Shown: positions 1 to 11,540 of the stretch, one piece after another | Layout of the letters: each line of letters starts with the position of its first letter | Numbering within the stretch: the stretch's first letter is position 1 | Source of the DNA: Phlebotomus papatasi | Lineage: Eukaryota; Arthropoda; Insecta; Diptera; Psychodidae | Direction of reading: 5' to 3' | NCBI RefSeq assembly: GCF_024763615.1 | Contig: NC_077222.1 | Span: 24,118,001-24,182,000 of the forward strand | DNA length: 64,000 bases | Notes under the pieces: generated by a model | Databases searched by the model: none | What the model was told of the DNA's origin: nothing | Seen by the model: the letters and a program-made list of their open reading frames with translations, nothing else | Program-made: the position numbers and the translations under genes

Positions 1-371
1 TTTTTCGCATTAATGCTATAAATCAATTTATATCAAATTTTGCGGGTCAAGTCTACCTTTTTATTAACAAATAGATCAAATTTTGAATATAAAATGATTC
101 AAACACACAAATTACACATTTGGACTCTCACCAGCGACAATTAATGTGAATCATATTAAAATTTTAATGTGCAAGTCTGATAACACAGTTTTCTGTCGAA
201 TATTTTAATGTTTTTTTCTTTTTCTTGAAAATAAATTCTCATGACTATTCTTGAAAATTATTTTTACTCAGTTTGCTTTTCCTCATTAAAATTCTTTGCA
301 GTTGATCTTCTCTGACATGATTCCACCCCTGCTGAAAGTTTCAAAAGGACGATAAAGAGAAGTTCACTCAC
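1..371 (-). other. Gene A intron 3 (partial, runs off the window)
   Basis: AT-rich sequence after the donor GTGAGT at 371-366 on the minus strand. No further exon before the edge. Confidence 0.5.
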
Positions 372-609
372 CCGTGACTGTGATGTAGTGAGGGCCAGAA
401 TCATTCGGACTATGCGTCTGCACGACAGCCACCTGGGCAGTCACTTGCTGAGCCCCAGGAGCAACCACAGCTGTCCCATTCGTGGACTCAACAGCATCAG
501 CCGCCACCACAGTGATAGGCGACTCATTGCTTGAATCCGAATGCTCCAGCGGAACGACATCGATCACGGAAACTCCGCCAGGTGTTGTTGTTGTTTGCAG
601 GATAATTTT
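372..609 (-). CDS. Gene A, coding exon 3 (internal; gene continues past the left edge)
   Basis: Minus-strand coding exon. The acceptor is TTTTTCTCTAG at 620-610 and the donor is ACGG|GTGAGT at 372/371. It joins the upstream exon in phase 0, starts KIILQTTTTPGG, stays open for 79 codons and ends in phase 1 (HYITVTG plus one base). The residues are rich in Val, Thr, Ser, Ala and Gln, with repeated VVA/TVT blocks, no membrane segment and no folded-domain signature. This composition is common in activation regions of transcription factors, but the DNA-binding domain would lie off the window. The exon should be read from the acceptor, not from a start codon. Confidence is good that it is an exon and low on family. 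Confidence 0.8.
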
Positions 610-704
610 CTAGAGAAAAATATAACAAAAAAAAATACCATGGAGGACTGTCTCTTTTTTTTTGTCCTCCCTGAAAACCAGGAGAATTTTTACCGCATCC
701 TCAC
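610..704 (-). other. Gene A intron 2 (short)
   Basis: A 95-base intron with GTGAGG donor and CTCTAG acceptor on the minus strand. It is AT-rich and of a size typical for short dipteran introns. Confidence 0.7.
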
Positions 705-920
705 CTGAGGTAAAACCTGATGGAGGGCAATTGGGATGGTTGTACCATTTGTTCCTGGACTCGTGGCAGCGGATGTCACCGCAATGGCATTTTCGCCATT
801 GGATGAGGAGGGAGATGTCATTGTCACAGTTTGAGATGCAGGAGACACATTGCCTCCCTGACTAGAAACCGACGTTACTGCCACAAAATTCCTCTGAGTT
901 GCCAATCTTGCAGCCATAGT
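705..920 (-). CDS. Gene A, coding exon 2
   Basis: Minus-strand exon of 216 bases (72 codons). The donor CCTCAG|GTGAGG is at 705/704. The acceptor is probably the AG at 922-921, after a T-run. With that acceptor the exon begins ACT ATG GCT, in frame with both neighbouring exons. The codons read TMAARLATQRNFVAV and continue through a Ser/Thr/Asn-rich stretch to ALHQVLPQ. The ATG at 917 could also serve as an alternative start if the first exon is skipped. The intron to exon 3 is only 95 bases (610-704). No conserved domain is visible. Three-exon frame continuity is the main support. Confidence 0.78.
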
Positions 921-2030
921 CTCAAAAATTTATTTATACTCTTCATACAGCCTCAAAGCACAGAGTTTTAAAAAATGTAATTTTTGTCTTGTAAGTCCTT
1001 TTTAAAAATTTGCCGCATTGTTTTTCTATTTTATTTTATTTAAATGCCGAGTATTTCAATTGAATTTCCTTCATTCTTCACTGATTCAGCAATTCAAGGA
1101 CGTTTCCATGCAAATCAGTGAAAATTCTGCAAAAAGGAAAGCAACAAAGATATTGTTTCACCTTTCTTTTAATGCCTGAAAATATTATTTACTTTCAATC
1201 AAAGGGACATTTTTATTTAAATTCGTCTTAACCCTTAAGCGCAGAGGGGAATTTTTATAAGAAAATTGTATTGTAATGAGAAAATAAAGTAAAGGCAGAT
1301 CAATTGAAAATCGATAGACTGCCCTCTAACTAATCTTTCACTAAAAACTTGCAAAAAAAAAATAAATTGTCAAAATTTCAATGGAGATTTGATATCGATG
1401 TAGTTTAGGTGCGACACCAAAAACCGAATAAATCTACAAAAACTTCTATTGGAACATTTTCAACGATGTAGAATATGTTCTATAAAAATTACCAATATGT
1501 TTTCCAATTTGTTTAAAATTCATCCCATAGATTAGCATAGACTTAACAAAAAATAAAAAAAAATGTATGATTAGAAGGAATCACACCTAAAAACTGGGCC
1601 GAGTTTAACGTTTTGACGGTATTAACTCGCACTGAATGAATAGGTATATCAAATCCTGACAGTTGCAGTTTTTTTACACAATAAAACCATAATTAAAATT
1701 TACACAGATGAAAGAAAAAAATTTCCGGTTATAAAACTAAATAATTTTTAAATATTTAAATATATTATATCATTAGATACAATTGCGTTGGATTAAAAAG
1801 TTTTAATAGTTAATTGAAACCTTTTTGTTCACGGTTTCGTTCAGCAGTGAACGTTAAACTATCGATCAACGACAAATCTAATGGCAGAATCGCATTTAGC
1901 TGCTTAGCGGTGTAACACTAATCTAAGACTAAACGTTTAACCTCTTTTCCGAAATCTCTTAATTTCTAAACAGAAATCGTAATCTCTAAATTTTAAGAGT
2001 CGGAAAGAATTATTGCCGTTACTATACTAA
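921..2030. other. Gene A long intron, 3' part: AT-rich, no gene seen
   Basis: AT-rich sequence with poly-A/T runs. I see no exon with flanking splice sites and no clear terminal inverted repeats. A weak inverted motif (TTAAAC / GTTTAA) lies around 1850-1945. Confidence 0.5.
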
Positions 2031-3480
2031 CCTGGGTCCTAGCCAAAATCCGGAATGCCAAAATCTTGAACGTCGCAATTCCCAATAGCTAAAATTCCGA
2101 ATACATTAAAATTCCGAAAGCCAAAATCCAGAATGTGTCAGAATTCTGAAAAGCTAAAACCACATTCCCCAAAATCCCGAAAGCGCCAAAATTCCCATAT
2201 CCAAAATTCAGAATTCTTAAGTCATAGCTACTTCCACGATTACACTCGCTTTTGCTGAAGGCAAAGGAAAAGTTTCAGTGTTTTGGGAAATTATTCAACA
2301 TAATTATTCTCCGTATAATTTCGTCCCTATTAGGGTTTTCACAATTAGGGATTTTTAACTTCGGAATTTTGGCCTTTTCGGCACTTCGGAATTTTGACCT
2401 AATTAGGATAATGTTCAATTATTATTATGGATTGTGGTTTTCGGGATTTGGTGTCTTCACGGTTTTGGCTTTCGGTATTTTGGCCAGTTCTGATTATCCT
2501 CAGACAAAACTTTTGGAAAAGTTTCCCAAGTTTTTATAATTTGAAAGTTATAATTGAAGTTATAAAAACTTGGGAAACTTTTCCAAAAGTTTTGTCTGAG
2601 GCTAATCAGAACCGGACAAAATACCGAAAGCCAAAATCGTGAAGTCACTAAATCCCGAAAACCAAAATCCCGAAATGAACATTATCCTAATTGGGTCAAA
2701 ATTTCGAAATGCCGAAAGGGCCAAAATTCCAAAGTCAAAAATCTTTATTAATTTATTTTATCTTTATTAATTATAAAATTATAAAAACTTGGGAAGCTCT
2801 TCCAAAAGTTTTGTCTGAGGCTAATCAGAACCGGCCAAAATCGTGAAGACACTAAATCCCGAAAACCAAAATCCCGAATTGAACATTATCCTAATTGGGT
2901 CAAAATTTCGAAATGCCGAAAGGGCCAAAATTCCAAAGTCAAAAATCTTTATTAATATAATAATTTATTTTATCTTTATTAATTCAGCTAAACAAAACTT
3001 TCGGCATTTCGAAATTTTGACTATTCAGGATTATGGATTTTGGCTATGCAGGATTTGAACCCATTTGGAATTTCGACTAATTCAGGATTTCAGCTTTCAG
3101 GATTTCGACCCTATTCTGGATTTGGTAACTTTTATATTTTGGCTTTCGGCATTTTGTCTGGCTCTGACTAACCTCAGACAAAGCTTCTGGAAAAATTTCC
3201 CAAGTTATAAAATTATTTCAAGTGAACTATTTCACTATTCGGAATTTTTGACTTCGGGATTTTTACCCTTTCGGCATTTCGGAATTTTGACTACTCAGAA
3301 TTTTGCTGAATTCGGGATTTTGTTTGTTCAGTATTTGAACCCATTCGGGATTTCGACAAATTCGGAATTTTGGTTTTCGGGATTTCGACCCTATTCGGGA
3401 TTTGATATCTTCAGGATATTGGCATTTCGTAATTTTGGGTTTCGGTATTATGGTAGTCTCTGACTAACCTAACAAAAAAA
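2030..3480. repeat. Foldback/tandem repeat block rich in AAAATTCCGAAAT
   Basis: The block is built from dozens of variants of AAAATTCCGAA and its reverse complement TTCGGAATTTT. It contains a near-perfect inverted repeat: the segment at about 2501-2540 is the reverse complement of about 2559-2599, around a spacer of roughly 20 bases. The right arm is then repeated in direct orientation about 217 bases later (near 2779), and a diverged inverted copy occurs near 3175-3205. The small ORFs here are by-products of the repeat. Confidence 0.8.
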
Positions 3481-3734
3481 TTCTGCAAAACTTTCCAAAT
3501 TATACAATTAATTCAACTAAACTATATGGCCTTACACCGGCTTCAAACATGAAGTTCAGTTAGAAAACTTAAATTATATACTTTCAAAATAATAAAAAAA
3601 TCAAAATAATAAATACTTTCGAAAGTTCTTGATTTAGAATGGATAAGGACTATTAATTATTTATACTTTTAGAATATCGTTATTAAGCTTTTGCCATTTA
3701 GAAATGACGAAATCTTCGAGAAAGGAGATAAACC

Positions 3735-4475
3735 TCCCGTTTGAAGACTAGATGTTTAGCGCATGTCCTGAATTTCTCAAAAACCTTAATAGCAACCAAT
3801 ATTATTAGTTTTTCAGAATCAAATAGATAATTTGCCCTTAATAATCTATCTAAGCTTATGTTATTTTTTTCCAAAAAATATTGATTAACCCATTCAGTCA
3901 ATGTACCAGAAATTCTTGAGATAGAATGTTCATATTTTGGGATTAGTTTCCTACAGATTAATAGATGAATTTTTTGAAAAGAAAAAAAAATTATCCATTA
4001 TGGGGATGTGGGGAGCCGCCTTCAAACAGACGTCTTAACGGTCACTGAATTTAAATTCTGTACATTAATTCATTACAAACTCTATTGATTTAGATAGAGT
4101 AACTATCCAAGAAAACACATTCGCAACCGGAATTCAAATCAGAAAAGAGGATGAAGGCCAATTTTAACAAATTTGATGGGATGTCGAATTTTCCGTCCGC
4201 CATTTTGAGGAAAATTTTTGCATGACTTCACGCGAAGCGAGAAAAGAACAACAAAATGTATTCCCATCTCTGTCGGGCTATTTTTCCAAGTAATTGAAGG
4301 ACTAAGGTAACTAAAAATCCTTTCCCGACAGAAATTCGAATATCAACTGCCCTGGAATAAATCATCAAAAATCACTCAATTTGCGTATGATGTGTAATAC
4401 CATGGTAAGGAATGGGTTAATAAGAAATTAGAAAAGTTAAGCCTTATAGCTAAGTTTTAGGTCTGAAGTCTGTAC
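3735..4475. mobile_element. Diverged MITE of the GGCTTCAGACCTAAG family, split by a later insertion
   Basis: The left part (about 3735-3884) matches the interior of the family: GTTTAGC, CTGAATTTCTCAAAAA, then AATAGATAATTTGCCCTTAAT. The right part (4421-4475) has the typical end: AAATTAGAAAAGTTAAGCC, then TTAGGTCTGAAG. The two parts are separated by the TTAA-flanked element at 3889-4416. The family match is by eye against the copies at 8031, 16234 and 28358. Confidence 0.6.
3889..4416. mobile_element. piggyBac-like non-autonomous element (TTAA target site)
   Basis: Starts CCCATTC directly after TTAA (3885-3888) and ends GAATGGG directly before TTAA (4417-4420). TTAA duplication with CCC...GGG ends is the hallmark of the piggyBac superfamily. 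It is 528 bases with no transposase ORF. It interrupts an older MITE, so it inserted later. Confidence 0.65.
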
Positions 4476-4521
4476 TAAAGTCTGTACAAAATACGGTAAA
4501 CAAAAGTTCGATTTATAAATT

Positions 4522-4669
4522 ATGCCCAGTGCACAATAAATTTTGTTTATAAACATGTTTTCAAAATTTCCTATGAGAGAGAGCGAGATGATTAGATCTA
4601 CATTTCATTCACTCTCATAGAAAATTTTGAAAACATGTTTACAAACAAAAATTATTGTGTGTTGGGCAT
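4522..4669. mobile_element. Small hairpin MITE with ATGCCCA ends
   Basis: Imperfect inverted repeat over almost the whole length. ATGCCCAGTGCACAATAAA on the left pairs with the sequence around TTATTGTGTGTTGGGCAT on the right, and AACATGTTTTCAAAATTT pairs with AAATTTTGAAAACATGTT. The loop holds GAGAGAGAGCGAG. It is flanked by AT-rich sequence, with TA or TAT possibly duplicated. Confidence 0.7.
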
Positions 4670-4679
4670 TATCTAAAAA

Positions 4680-6300
4680 TCTTTTTAAAATTGCAAGCAG
4701 TAAGTTCTCTAAAATCCGTTTAAAGTTTAACCTTGAAGAATATGAATAGGAATTACTCAAGGTCACTGAAAAGCTTTTAAAGGGGGTTGTAAGGAAATTA
4801 CAAACAAAATTAAGGATACATGAATGCTAATTTAATACTACTTCTTATCTGTAAAGTTCCTAATTAAACTTTTCATTGCCGGAATTACATTGTCTATCAT
4901 TATCTACCAAAAAAATGTAACATTTGAACCTTTCAGAAAATAAAATTGAACAAGAAAATGAAAATTTGATATCGAAATGTTTTTCGGTCATAAGTGTCAA
5001 TGGGCAAAATATTCAAAGTTCTTTGTTTTTCAAGAAGTCTTCCACTTTACTGAATTTTAATATCCCTGTCATTCAATCATTGTTACGAAAATAGTTGTAA
5101 AACCAGTTAAAAGTCAGTTTCCATTCCACCCTGTATTATTGCTATTGTAAGAATTGTTCGGTCAAATCGATGAATGGTTCAGGAAGTGATAAAATTAGAA
5201 TAGAATTTCAGGTAATTCATCTGAACCATGGACCAAAAAAATATGAGATTTGAAGGGTGTTGCTAAGTGTCATGATCATCATCCTGCCAAAGGTATCAGG
5301 TATCCATGACAAGTTGTCAGGGAAACTCCAAAACCGCTGGAAAATACACCTTCTTGTTGAGAAACAACTCTCAGAAATTTGACAAAATAAATATAAATCA
5401 CAAATATTTTGTACCTGTAGCATAAATCAAATTTAAGCTTCTATTTTAGCAAAAATTCTCCCAATCTTCTTCTCTCTCAACTTTCTAAGAAAACATCAAA
5501 AGAATCCCCAATAATCCCGTACCTTCTTCTCAAGGGTTTTTCCCAAAACTTTTAGTCTAAGTCTCTTGCCTCGAGTGCAGCTTTCTTCACTTTTTCACTA
5601 AACACAGAGCCCAATTAAATTAAGATTAAATTATCACTTATCAGAGGATTTTTGAATACCATCAACTATTGCACCATCAAGTTCTTTTTCTATCCTGACA
5701 GACAGTGAAAAAGGCAAAAACAATATTTTGTTCATTACACAACAAAAAGTAAACTTGCTCTCTGTCTCTTTCTCTCTGAACCTGAATAGCAACAAACAGA
5801 CATTGTATTATTGATCAAATAAACTTCCTACTACTCTTAGCAATATTTCAATCCTTATTAACTATTTTTCTTTCATTGAACATTCACCGCCACAACACCA
5901 TCATCCATGAAAAACAACGAAAAATCCCTTTTTTCTATTGAGAAAAAAGAGGTTTTCGTGATAATATGATATCCTTTTCGCACTAACGTGAAATACTTGA
6001 AAATTGCAGAACATTTCCCATGGAATGGACAGAGAAAACACGTTGTACAAGGATTTTACAACCTTCAGTTTACCACAAATTGTCGCCTGATATTACTAAT
6101 ATATTCCACCTTCGCGGCACGCATTCAATATTAACCCTTTATGATTTCAGTAAAAGGATATTTTAGTGAAAAATTTTCGCAAATGTAAACTAAATATTAT
6201 ATAATAAAAAATATATTATAAATAAAGAGAATATTATAAAAAAAAATAAATAAAAATAAAAACTGCCTTTTAGCTCCAAACATTTTTCTTAACCTAAAAA
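4680..6300. other. Gene A long intron: mostly unique AT-rich DNA
   Basis: No exon supported. The part at 5450-6120 is more complex and contains a CT-rich run (about 5756-5780). ORFs here lack splice context or recognisable domains. Confidence 0.4.
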
Positions 6301-6309
6301 AAACAATGT

Positions 6310-6658
6310 AGACTTAAATTTAATTTTCAATTTTAAAAATTTTCTTTTACCATAATTTTATATTGAAGCTCAAATTTTCGTATATAGGGGAAACTGGGGC
6401 ACCACCAAACACTGCGATTTTTTAATCGGATATTCGACTGCAGAGGATAAGACCTATGGGAATTTATAGGCACTATAGGGATACTTGTCCACTGAAGGAA
6501 TGATCGAGATAGTTCAAGTAGTTTAGAAATAAAAATTAGTGTTTGGTGGTACCCCGTGTTTGGTGGTGCCCCAGTTTCCCCTATATACGAAAATTTGAGC
6601 TTCAATATAAAATTATGGTAAAAGAAAATTTTTAAAATTAAAAATTAAATTTAAGTCA
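6310..6658. repeat. Large palindrome with a TAGGGG-type hairpin element at its centre
   Basis: The core is a hairpin MITE at 6387-6581: TA, GGGGAAACTGGGGCACC ... GGTGCCCCAGTTTCCCC, TA. The inverted symmetry continues about 75 bases beyond both TA sites: GCTCAAATTTTCGTATATA on the left mirrors TATATACGAAAATTTGAGC on the right, and so on to about 6310 and 6658. A simple insertion would not make its flanks palindromic. Confidence 0.85.
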
Positions 6659-6659
6659 A

Positions 6660-8030
6660 TAATTTTTGGTTTCTCAAATACAAGAAATATCTTTTATAAT
6701 TTGAAATACCATAGAAATTAAAAAAAAAAAATGAAAATCATGCTTTTCGTTAATTTTTTCTGAAGATTTTACTAGTAAATATCTGTTATAATTATTTACT
6801 ATTTTTTATAATAGAAACTATATTAGAATATAGTTTCTATAAAAATCTATTCGATCTATAAAAATTACAGTGCTATCACACTAGGATTTTTCCAATTTGT
6901 AAATTAAAATTAATTTTGTGATGAATTGTTCCTATGCTGTTTTTACATGAAAAAATATAATTAAATTTATAGATTTTCGCTTACTTATTGATATAAACTT
7001 AAACTCGGTTCACAAAAACACGTTTAAACATGGTAAAACGCATAAATGTGGTTGCTCAAAATTATTTGAATTTAGAAAATTAAATTATTAAAATTGCTCA
7101 TTAATTTCAATTTTATTGCAGTTAAACAAGTAATTTTTTGAACCAAATTGTTCTTATTACATTTATTCACTCATAATTAGTAATATTTGTTTCAAAAAAT
7201 AAAATAAACAGAGTAATTTAGTGATGAATTTGAATGAAATGAAGGTTTAGTAGTGGAACTAACTTGTTAAGTTTACTCCACAGCAATTCGAAGGATATTT
7301 TTGTGTCAAGAAATCTCCAGTTGAGATGACCTAATACAAATTTTCAATAACACTTATATAAGAATTGTTTCATGAACCCCTTAGTCTACAATTCTTTCTT
7401 TTGGCTTTGGGGAGCCTTCTTTATAAGATAAGTGACTTATGGAACATTTGAAGAACTATTACACATTTTCCGGAGTCATTCACAATTAAAGATCTCGCGG
7501 TACTATTTAAAATTGAGCAAATTTCTTGCAAAATGTGTCCTAGTTGTGAGAATTTTCAAATAATTATAGAAATATTAATACACACTTAAAATTTAAAATT
7601 AAAACGGGAAAAATTCTTGTGTGATAGCACGGTTAAACAGCTTCTGGGACTTTATTTCTTAACCGATTTCCTCAAATTTAGGATTGTTCGAAAGGTCTTG
7701 GAATCTTTGCCAAGTTGGAAAGTGTTTGAATTAATCAGTAAAAATGTGTTCAGGATCAAGGCAACGCTATTTAGAGGTTATGAATTAATAAGTTTAAAAA
7801 GATAACGATATATAGCATTCTGCACAGTTTATTTTTTCAGATTATTTAAGGATCATTAAAAGATTTATACAGGCTTCAGACCACATGCTGGACATACTTA
7901 CGACTTAAGTCGAGAGACGGCTTAAGGTAATTATAATTAAAATACTGATTAGACTAAATTCCGATCAATTTGCAACTAACTAAACCGTTTCTCAGATTAA
8001 TCCTAGAGAAGGTTTAATCAGAAACTTATA
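6660..8030. other. Gene A long intron: AT-rich; degenerate MITE pieces near 7865-8030
   Basis: No gene seen. Near 7865-8030 the sequence shows GGCTTCAGACC followed by TTAAGTCGAGAGACGGC, resembling ends of the MITE family present at 8031 and of the foldback at 31579, but without a clean partner end. Confidence 0.4.
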
Positions 8031-8229
8031 CGGGCTTCAGACCTAAGACTTAGCCATCTGGCTTAACTCCTCTAATTCCTTGTCGGGCATTATTTTTTAG
8101 GAAATCGTTATTTAGGATTGGATATTAAGGACAAATGATCCATTAGATTTTGAAAAATCAATAAAATTGCTTGTTATTTAGATTTTTGAGACCTTCGGGA
8201 ACTGGGCTAAACCCCCAATCTGAAGCCGG
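8031..8229. mobile_element. MITE, GGCTTCAGACCTAAG family
   Basis: Starts CGGGCTTCAGACCTAAG and ends with an imperfect inverted copy, CAATCTGAAGCCGG. About 199 bases. The interior carries GGCTTAACTCCTCTAATTCC and GAACTGGGCTAAACC, shared with the copies at 16234 and 28358. No coding capacity. Confidence 0.75.
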
Positions 8230-8322
8230 CCTTATGGAAATGCAATATGACAATGACATATGACAAATTTTAAAATTTTTATTTGGAAAATTCGGAAAAA
8301 TTCATTGAAAATCATATTCATA

Positions 8323-10311
8323 CCCAAGCGGCATTTAATATAATAAAAATGTATGTCTCAAATGTAACCAACGTATTTTCAATGTAATCGAGATATTTCT
8401 AAAAAATATAATGTATGACTATGATGGAGGTATATTGACTGAAAATTATATGCGTTGCATACCAGAAAAATAACTTATCAAAAAATTGCATAGAAAATAT
8501 CAGTTATTTTCAATCATTATGAATAATACATTTCATTTGATAAATTTCGGTTAATATATTGGTATTTTCCATTAAAATTATGACTAAATGTTTTTAGATC
8601 CATAAACAAGTTATAATCTATTTTTGAGTGAAAATGTATAAAACTGTGTCAAAAATATCGAAAGTATGTTTATCTTACATATTCTTGCTGTTATGTTCAC
8701 ATAATATCGTGAAACTGTATGAATATCACGTATTGATATTTTTTAGTTACATTTGTTCCGTAAAAGAGACAAGTCATATACAACTTGTGTTCTTTTTGTA
8801 TGGCGCAACCACATTGTCAAATTCTGCTTTGTTTATTAAGCAGAGATTCATATTCCAATGAAAATTTGTAAATTTGAACATAAATTAAAGCCTTGAAGTG
8901 CACCAGCGTTTGCATTGAAGTTGAGTACATAGATAGAAGGGATCAAATTTGAAGAAGTGAATGTAATTGATGGAAAAATTATGAATTAATACTTCGTTCG
9001 TGAGAGTTAACATTTTCTATCTTTAATTGCAGTGTCGCCAAATTGTAAGCATTAGGACAGCTTCCTGATCTTCTAACGTGAAAATAAATTGCAGAAACAG
9101 TGCCCAGAATGTAGAAAATGTTCATAAAAAGCATAAAAATGCAGAGTTTTGAAATTGTTAATGTGCAGTAACATTATTGTTATAAGGGATCTGTAATGTG
9201 AATATAATGTACGACATAATGTAAATATAATCATAAATAAAATAAATATATTGTTTTCTATATTTTTCATTTATTCGGGTTATAGCATCTTAATTTTATT
9301 TTATCGGAACAAAAAGAAGATTATGGCATGGAAAATTACACAAAATTGGTGGCGCTAATCCCAATTTAATTTAAATTTATGCACAAAACATTGATGAGTC
9401 TCGATATTTGTACAGAATGGTGCTCAAAATGATGTATTCTACCAATACATGTCGCTCCCGCTTGGAATTTTCTTACAAGGTTGGTGTCAAAAAGCAAATG
9501 GCGGGCACTGGTGGGATAACCTTACATTTGACCTCTAGATTTTTGGGGACGAGAATACCCATAAAGTTTGAACGAGTTTTTTTTTTTTGAAAATTTAAGA
9601 AAAAATTGTTTTTCGAATTTATGTAATCTGTAATTGTTAGTTATCATACTTATTGATCCCGAGAGGGTTTTCCTTATTCTGGTCTAGAAATATGAAAAAA
9701 GTCACGATATCTGCAAGGAAGCAGAAAATCGAAAATTCACAATTTTTGACCAAAAATATCTAAGCTCAGGAGTTAATTAGGATCCTGCAAAAAATATACT
9801 AGATTTGGACATCCTTATAGTTTGTAAAAATCCAGATGGATCGGATTTTTATCGATTCAAGATAGTCTAAAAAAAATTGTTGTTTCCATGGGTACCCAGT
9901 GTCCCAAAGGAGACGAAAGAGTTAAGTCTTCATACGCAATAAAAGTGCACGAGGCACAAAAAATCTGACTGAATCGTTAGGTATAATTATTTTTCATTTA
10001 AGGAAAATATTTGATCAAGTTTTAAATGAAAATGCAAAAGAAATGACAATTCTACGATCAGTAGTTATAAAATTGATATTGTATAGTGATTATATTTTAT
10101 TTAGTCATAATCGATACATTTTACCGTACAAGATGACGTGATTATATCTAAAATAAATAATTTTTATATTTTGGATATAAAAATTCCCCTTTCACCCGAA
10201 TATGGACCTCTTTTATGCGGTTATATAGAAGAAATTTGTAAAATCTTCGCCATTATTTTCGAACAGATATCAGACATCTCTACTCATTTATAGCGATAAA
10301 TGCCGCTTGGG
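8323..10311. mobile_element. Large non-autonomous DNA transposon, CCCAAGCGG ends (copy 1)
   Basis: Inverted termini CCCAAGCGGCATTTA ... TAAATGCCGCTTGGG, 1989 bases. A second copy at 31720-33412 matches over both outer parts but has a different middle (about 9450-9930 here). The left flank is TA; the right flank is AT, so the duplication is clean only in copy 2. A 77-codon ORF at 8628-8861 is partly conserved in copy 2 but broken there by a TGA; it resembles no transposase I know. Confidence 0.8.
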
Positions 10312-11513
10312 ATATCAGTTACTAAAAGAACTTTATATAGCTCCTTGTAATGACCATTTGGTACTCACTGTCTATTACTGTTGTCCTGTTTTCGAATTTA
10401 TCACGAAAATTTGTCACATGACATTGTCGTCGTTACAGAATTGCCCTACTGGTCAATTTTGAGATTCTTTACTTGTCAATTTTTAAAGTTGCTTTCTGCA
10501 ACTGAAGGGTTAAAAGAGGATATTTCAGTGCATTGATATGAAAAGGATTGGCGGCTCTCTATGCCTTTTTGTTCCTCCATTTCGTCGCGGACAGGTGCTA
10601 TGTATGTTTGGCTGCCGTAAACAAAATGTGTGAAAGTAAAACGAAGGAGGGAACAACCACCCACAACACTTTGCACCTGGTCAGGAGGGAGAAATGGAAA
10701 ATGTGCCGCAGTTCCGCGCCCATAACTGAAAATCCCGATTCCCGGGACACTACTCCCTGACCTTGGAACTGAGAAAGGTTTCAGAGTTCACAGGAAGATG
10801 AATCCTGCGAGATTTTAAGGAATTTAGGTGGCTTCCGGAGGGTGGAAGGCAGATTTTCAGAATGATAAAGATTTTGTAATTAACCTTTTGCTTCTGCAAT
10901 TAATGCATTTTGCCGGAGAAAATTGAGACAAGCAACCAAGTGGTTTAATTGCTTCCTTGAAAGATGAATTACTATGTAATTAGCAAGGATATTGAGAGGA
11001 TTCCTCCTGGGACGAACTTCCCTCCTCAAAATCAGGGATTAGTTCAGTCACCCGGAAGGAGGTTTCTGCCAAAGATTCCCTACAAATTTCCCTGGTTTTC
11101 GCTCTCATTTAACCTCTGAGGATCTGTTGAACTCTTCGAGAGGTTGAGAAAAAGGAAAAACTAAAGAAATATCCTGAAGAAAGGGTCAGAAAAAGCGATT
11201 ATCGATTATTTTCCTGCAATCATTTCCCTCATAATCCTTCCTTTCTTGCTAATTTTTAGCAAATTCAATCCGAAAAAAAATTCCCAGGCTAGTTTTTCCC
11301 AAACAAAGACCTTGTCCCGGACAAGAATTTTCCAGGGAATTCCAGGAAAAGTGCCTTGAAAATGTCCGGAAAATTCCTCCAGGCTGAAACGTCATTGGAG
11401 TTCATTTTGACAGATTCTACTTTTTCTTCCTCTCAAAGAAAATCGCAGAAAAAACCCATTTTTCACTCAAAACTCTAATTCTTTAAACACACAAAACCCT
11501 CAAAAGTTCTCAC
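10312..11513. other. Gene A long intron, 5' part: unique, GC-richer
   Basis: Includes a repeat fragment at 10378-10456 also found at 19105-19180 (ACGAAAATTTGTCA, then ATGACATTGTC). From 10540 to 11513 the DNA is more complex and GC-rich, and free of MITE ends. Overlapping ORFs at 10476-10760 on both strands have no domain or splice support. Possible intronic regulatory DNA close to the gene A start. Confidence 0.4.
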
Positions 11514-11540
11514 CTGATCGTCAGGAACATTTTCCAGCAT
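11514..11540 (-). CDS. Gene A, putative first coding exon (MLENVPDDQ)
   Basis: On the minus strand an ATG at 11540 opens nine codons (MLENVPDDQ) that end at a strong donor, GATCAG|GTGAGA (11514/11513). An in-frame TGA lies four codons upstream, so this would be the true start. The exon is phase 0 and joins exon 2 (920-705) without breaking frame, giving MLENVPDDQ-TMAARLATQ. The implied intron is about 10.6 kb and is filled with mobile elements. A transcript has not been seen; the call rests on splice signals, frame and the GC-richer setting. Confidence 0.6.

Noticed and set aside
2252..3463. Several 70-130-codon ORFs as a repeated protein family
   Set aside because: All are readings of the same CGGAATTTT repeat on both strands; the amino-acid repeats follow the DNA repeat.
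8628..8861. Transposase ORF of the CCCAAGCGG element
   Set aside because: Short, no DDE-type motifs, and broken by a stop in the second copy.
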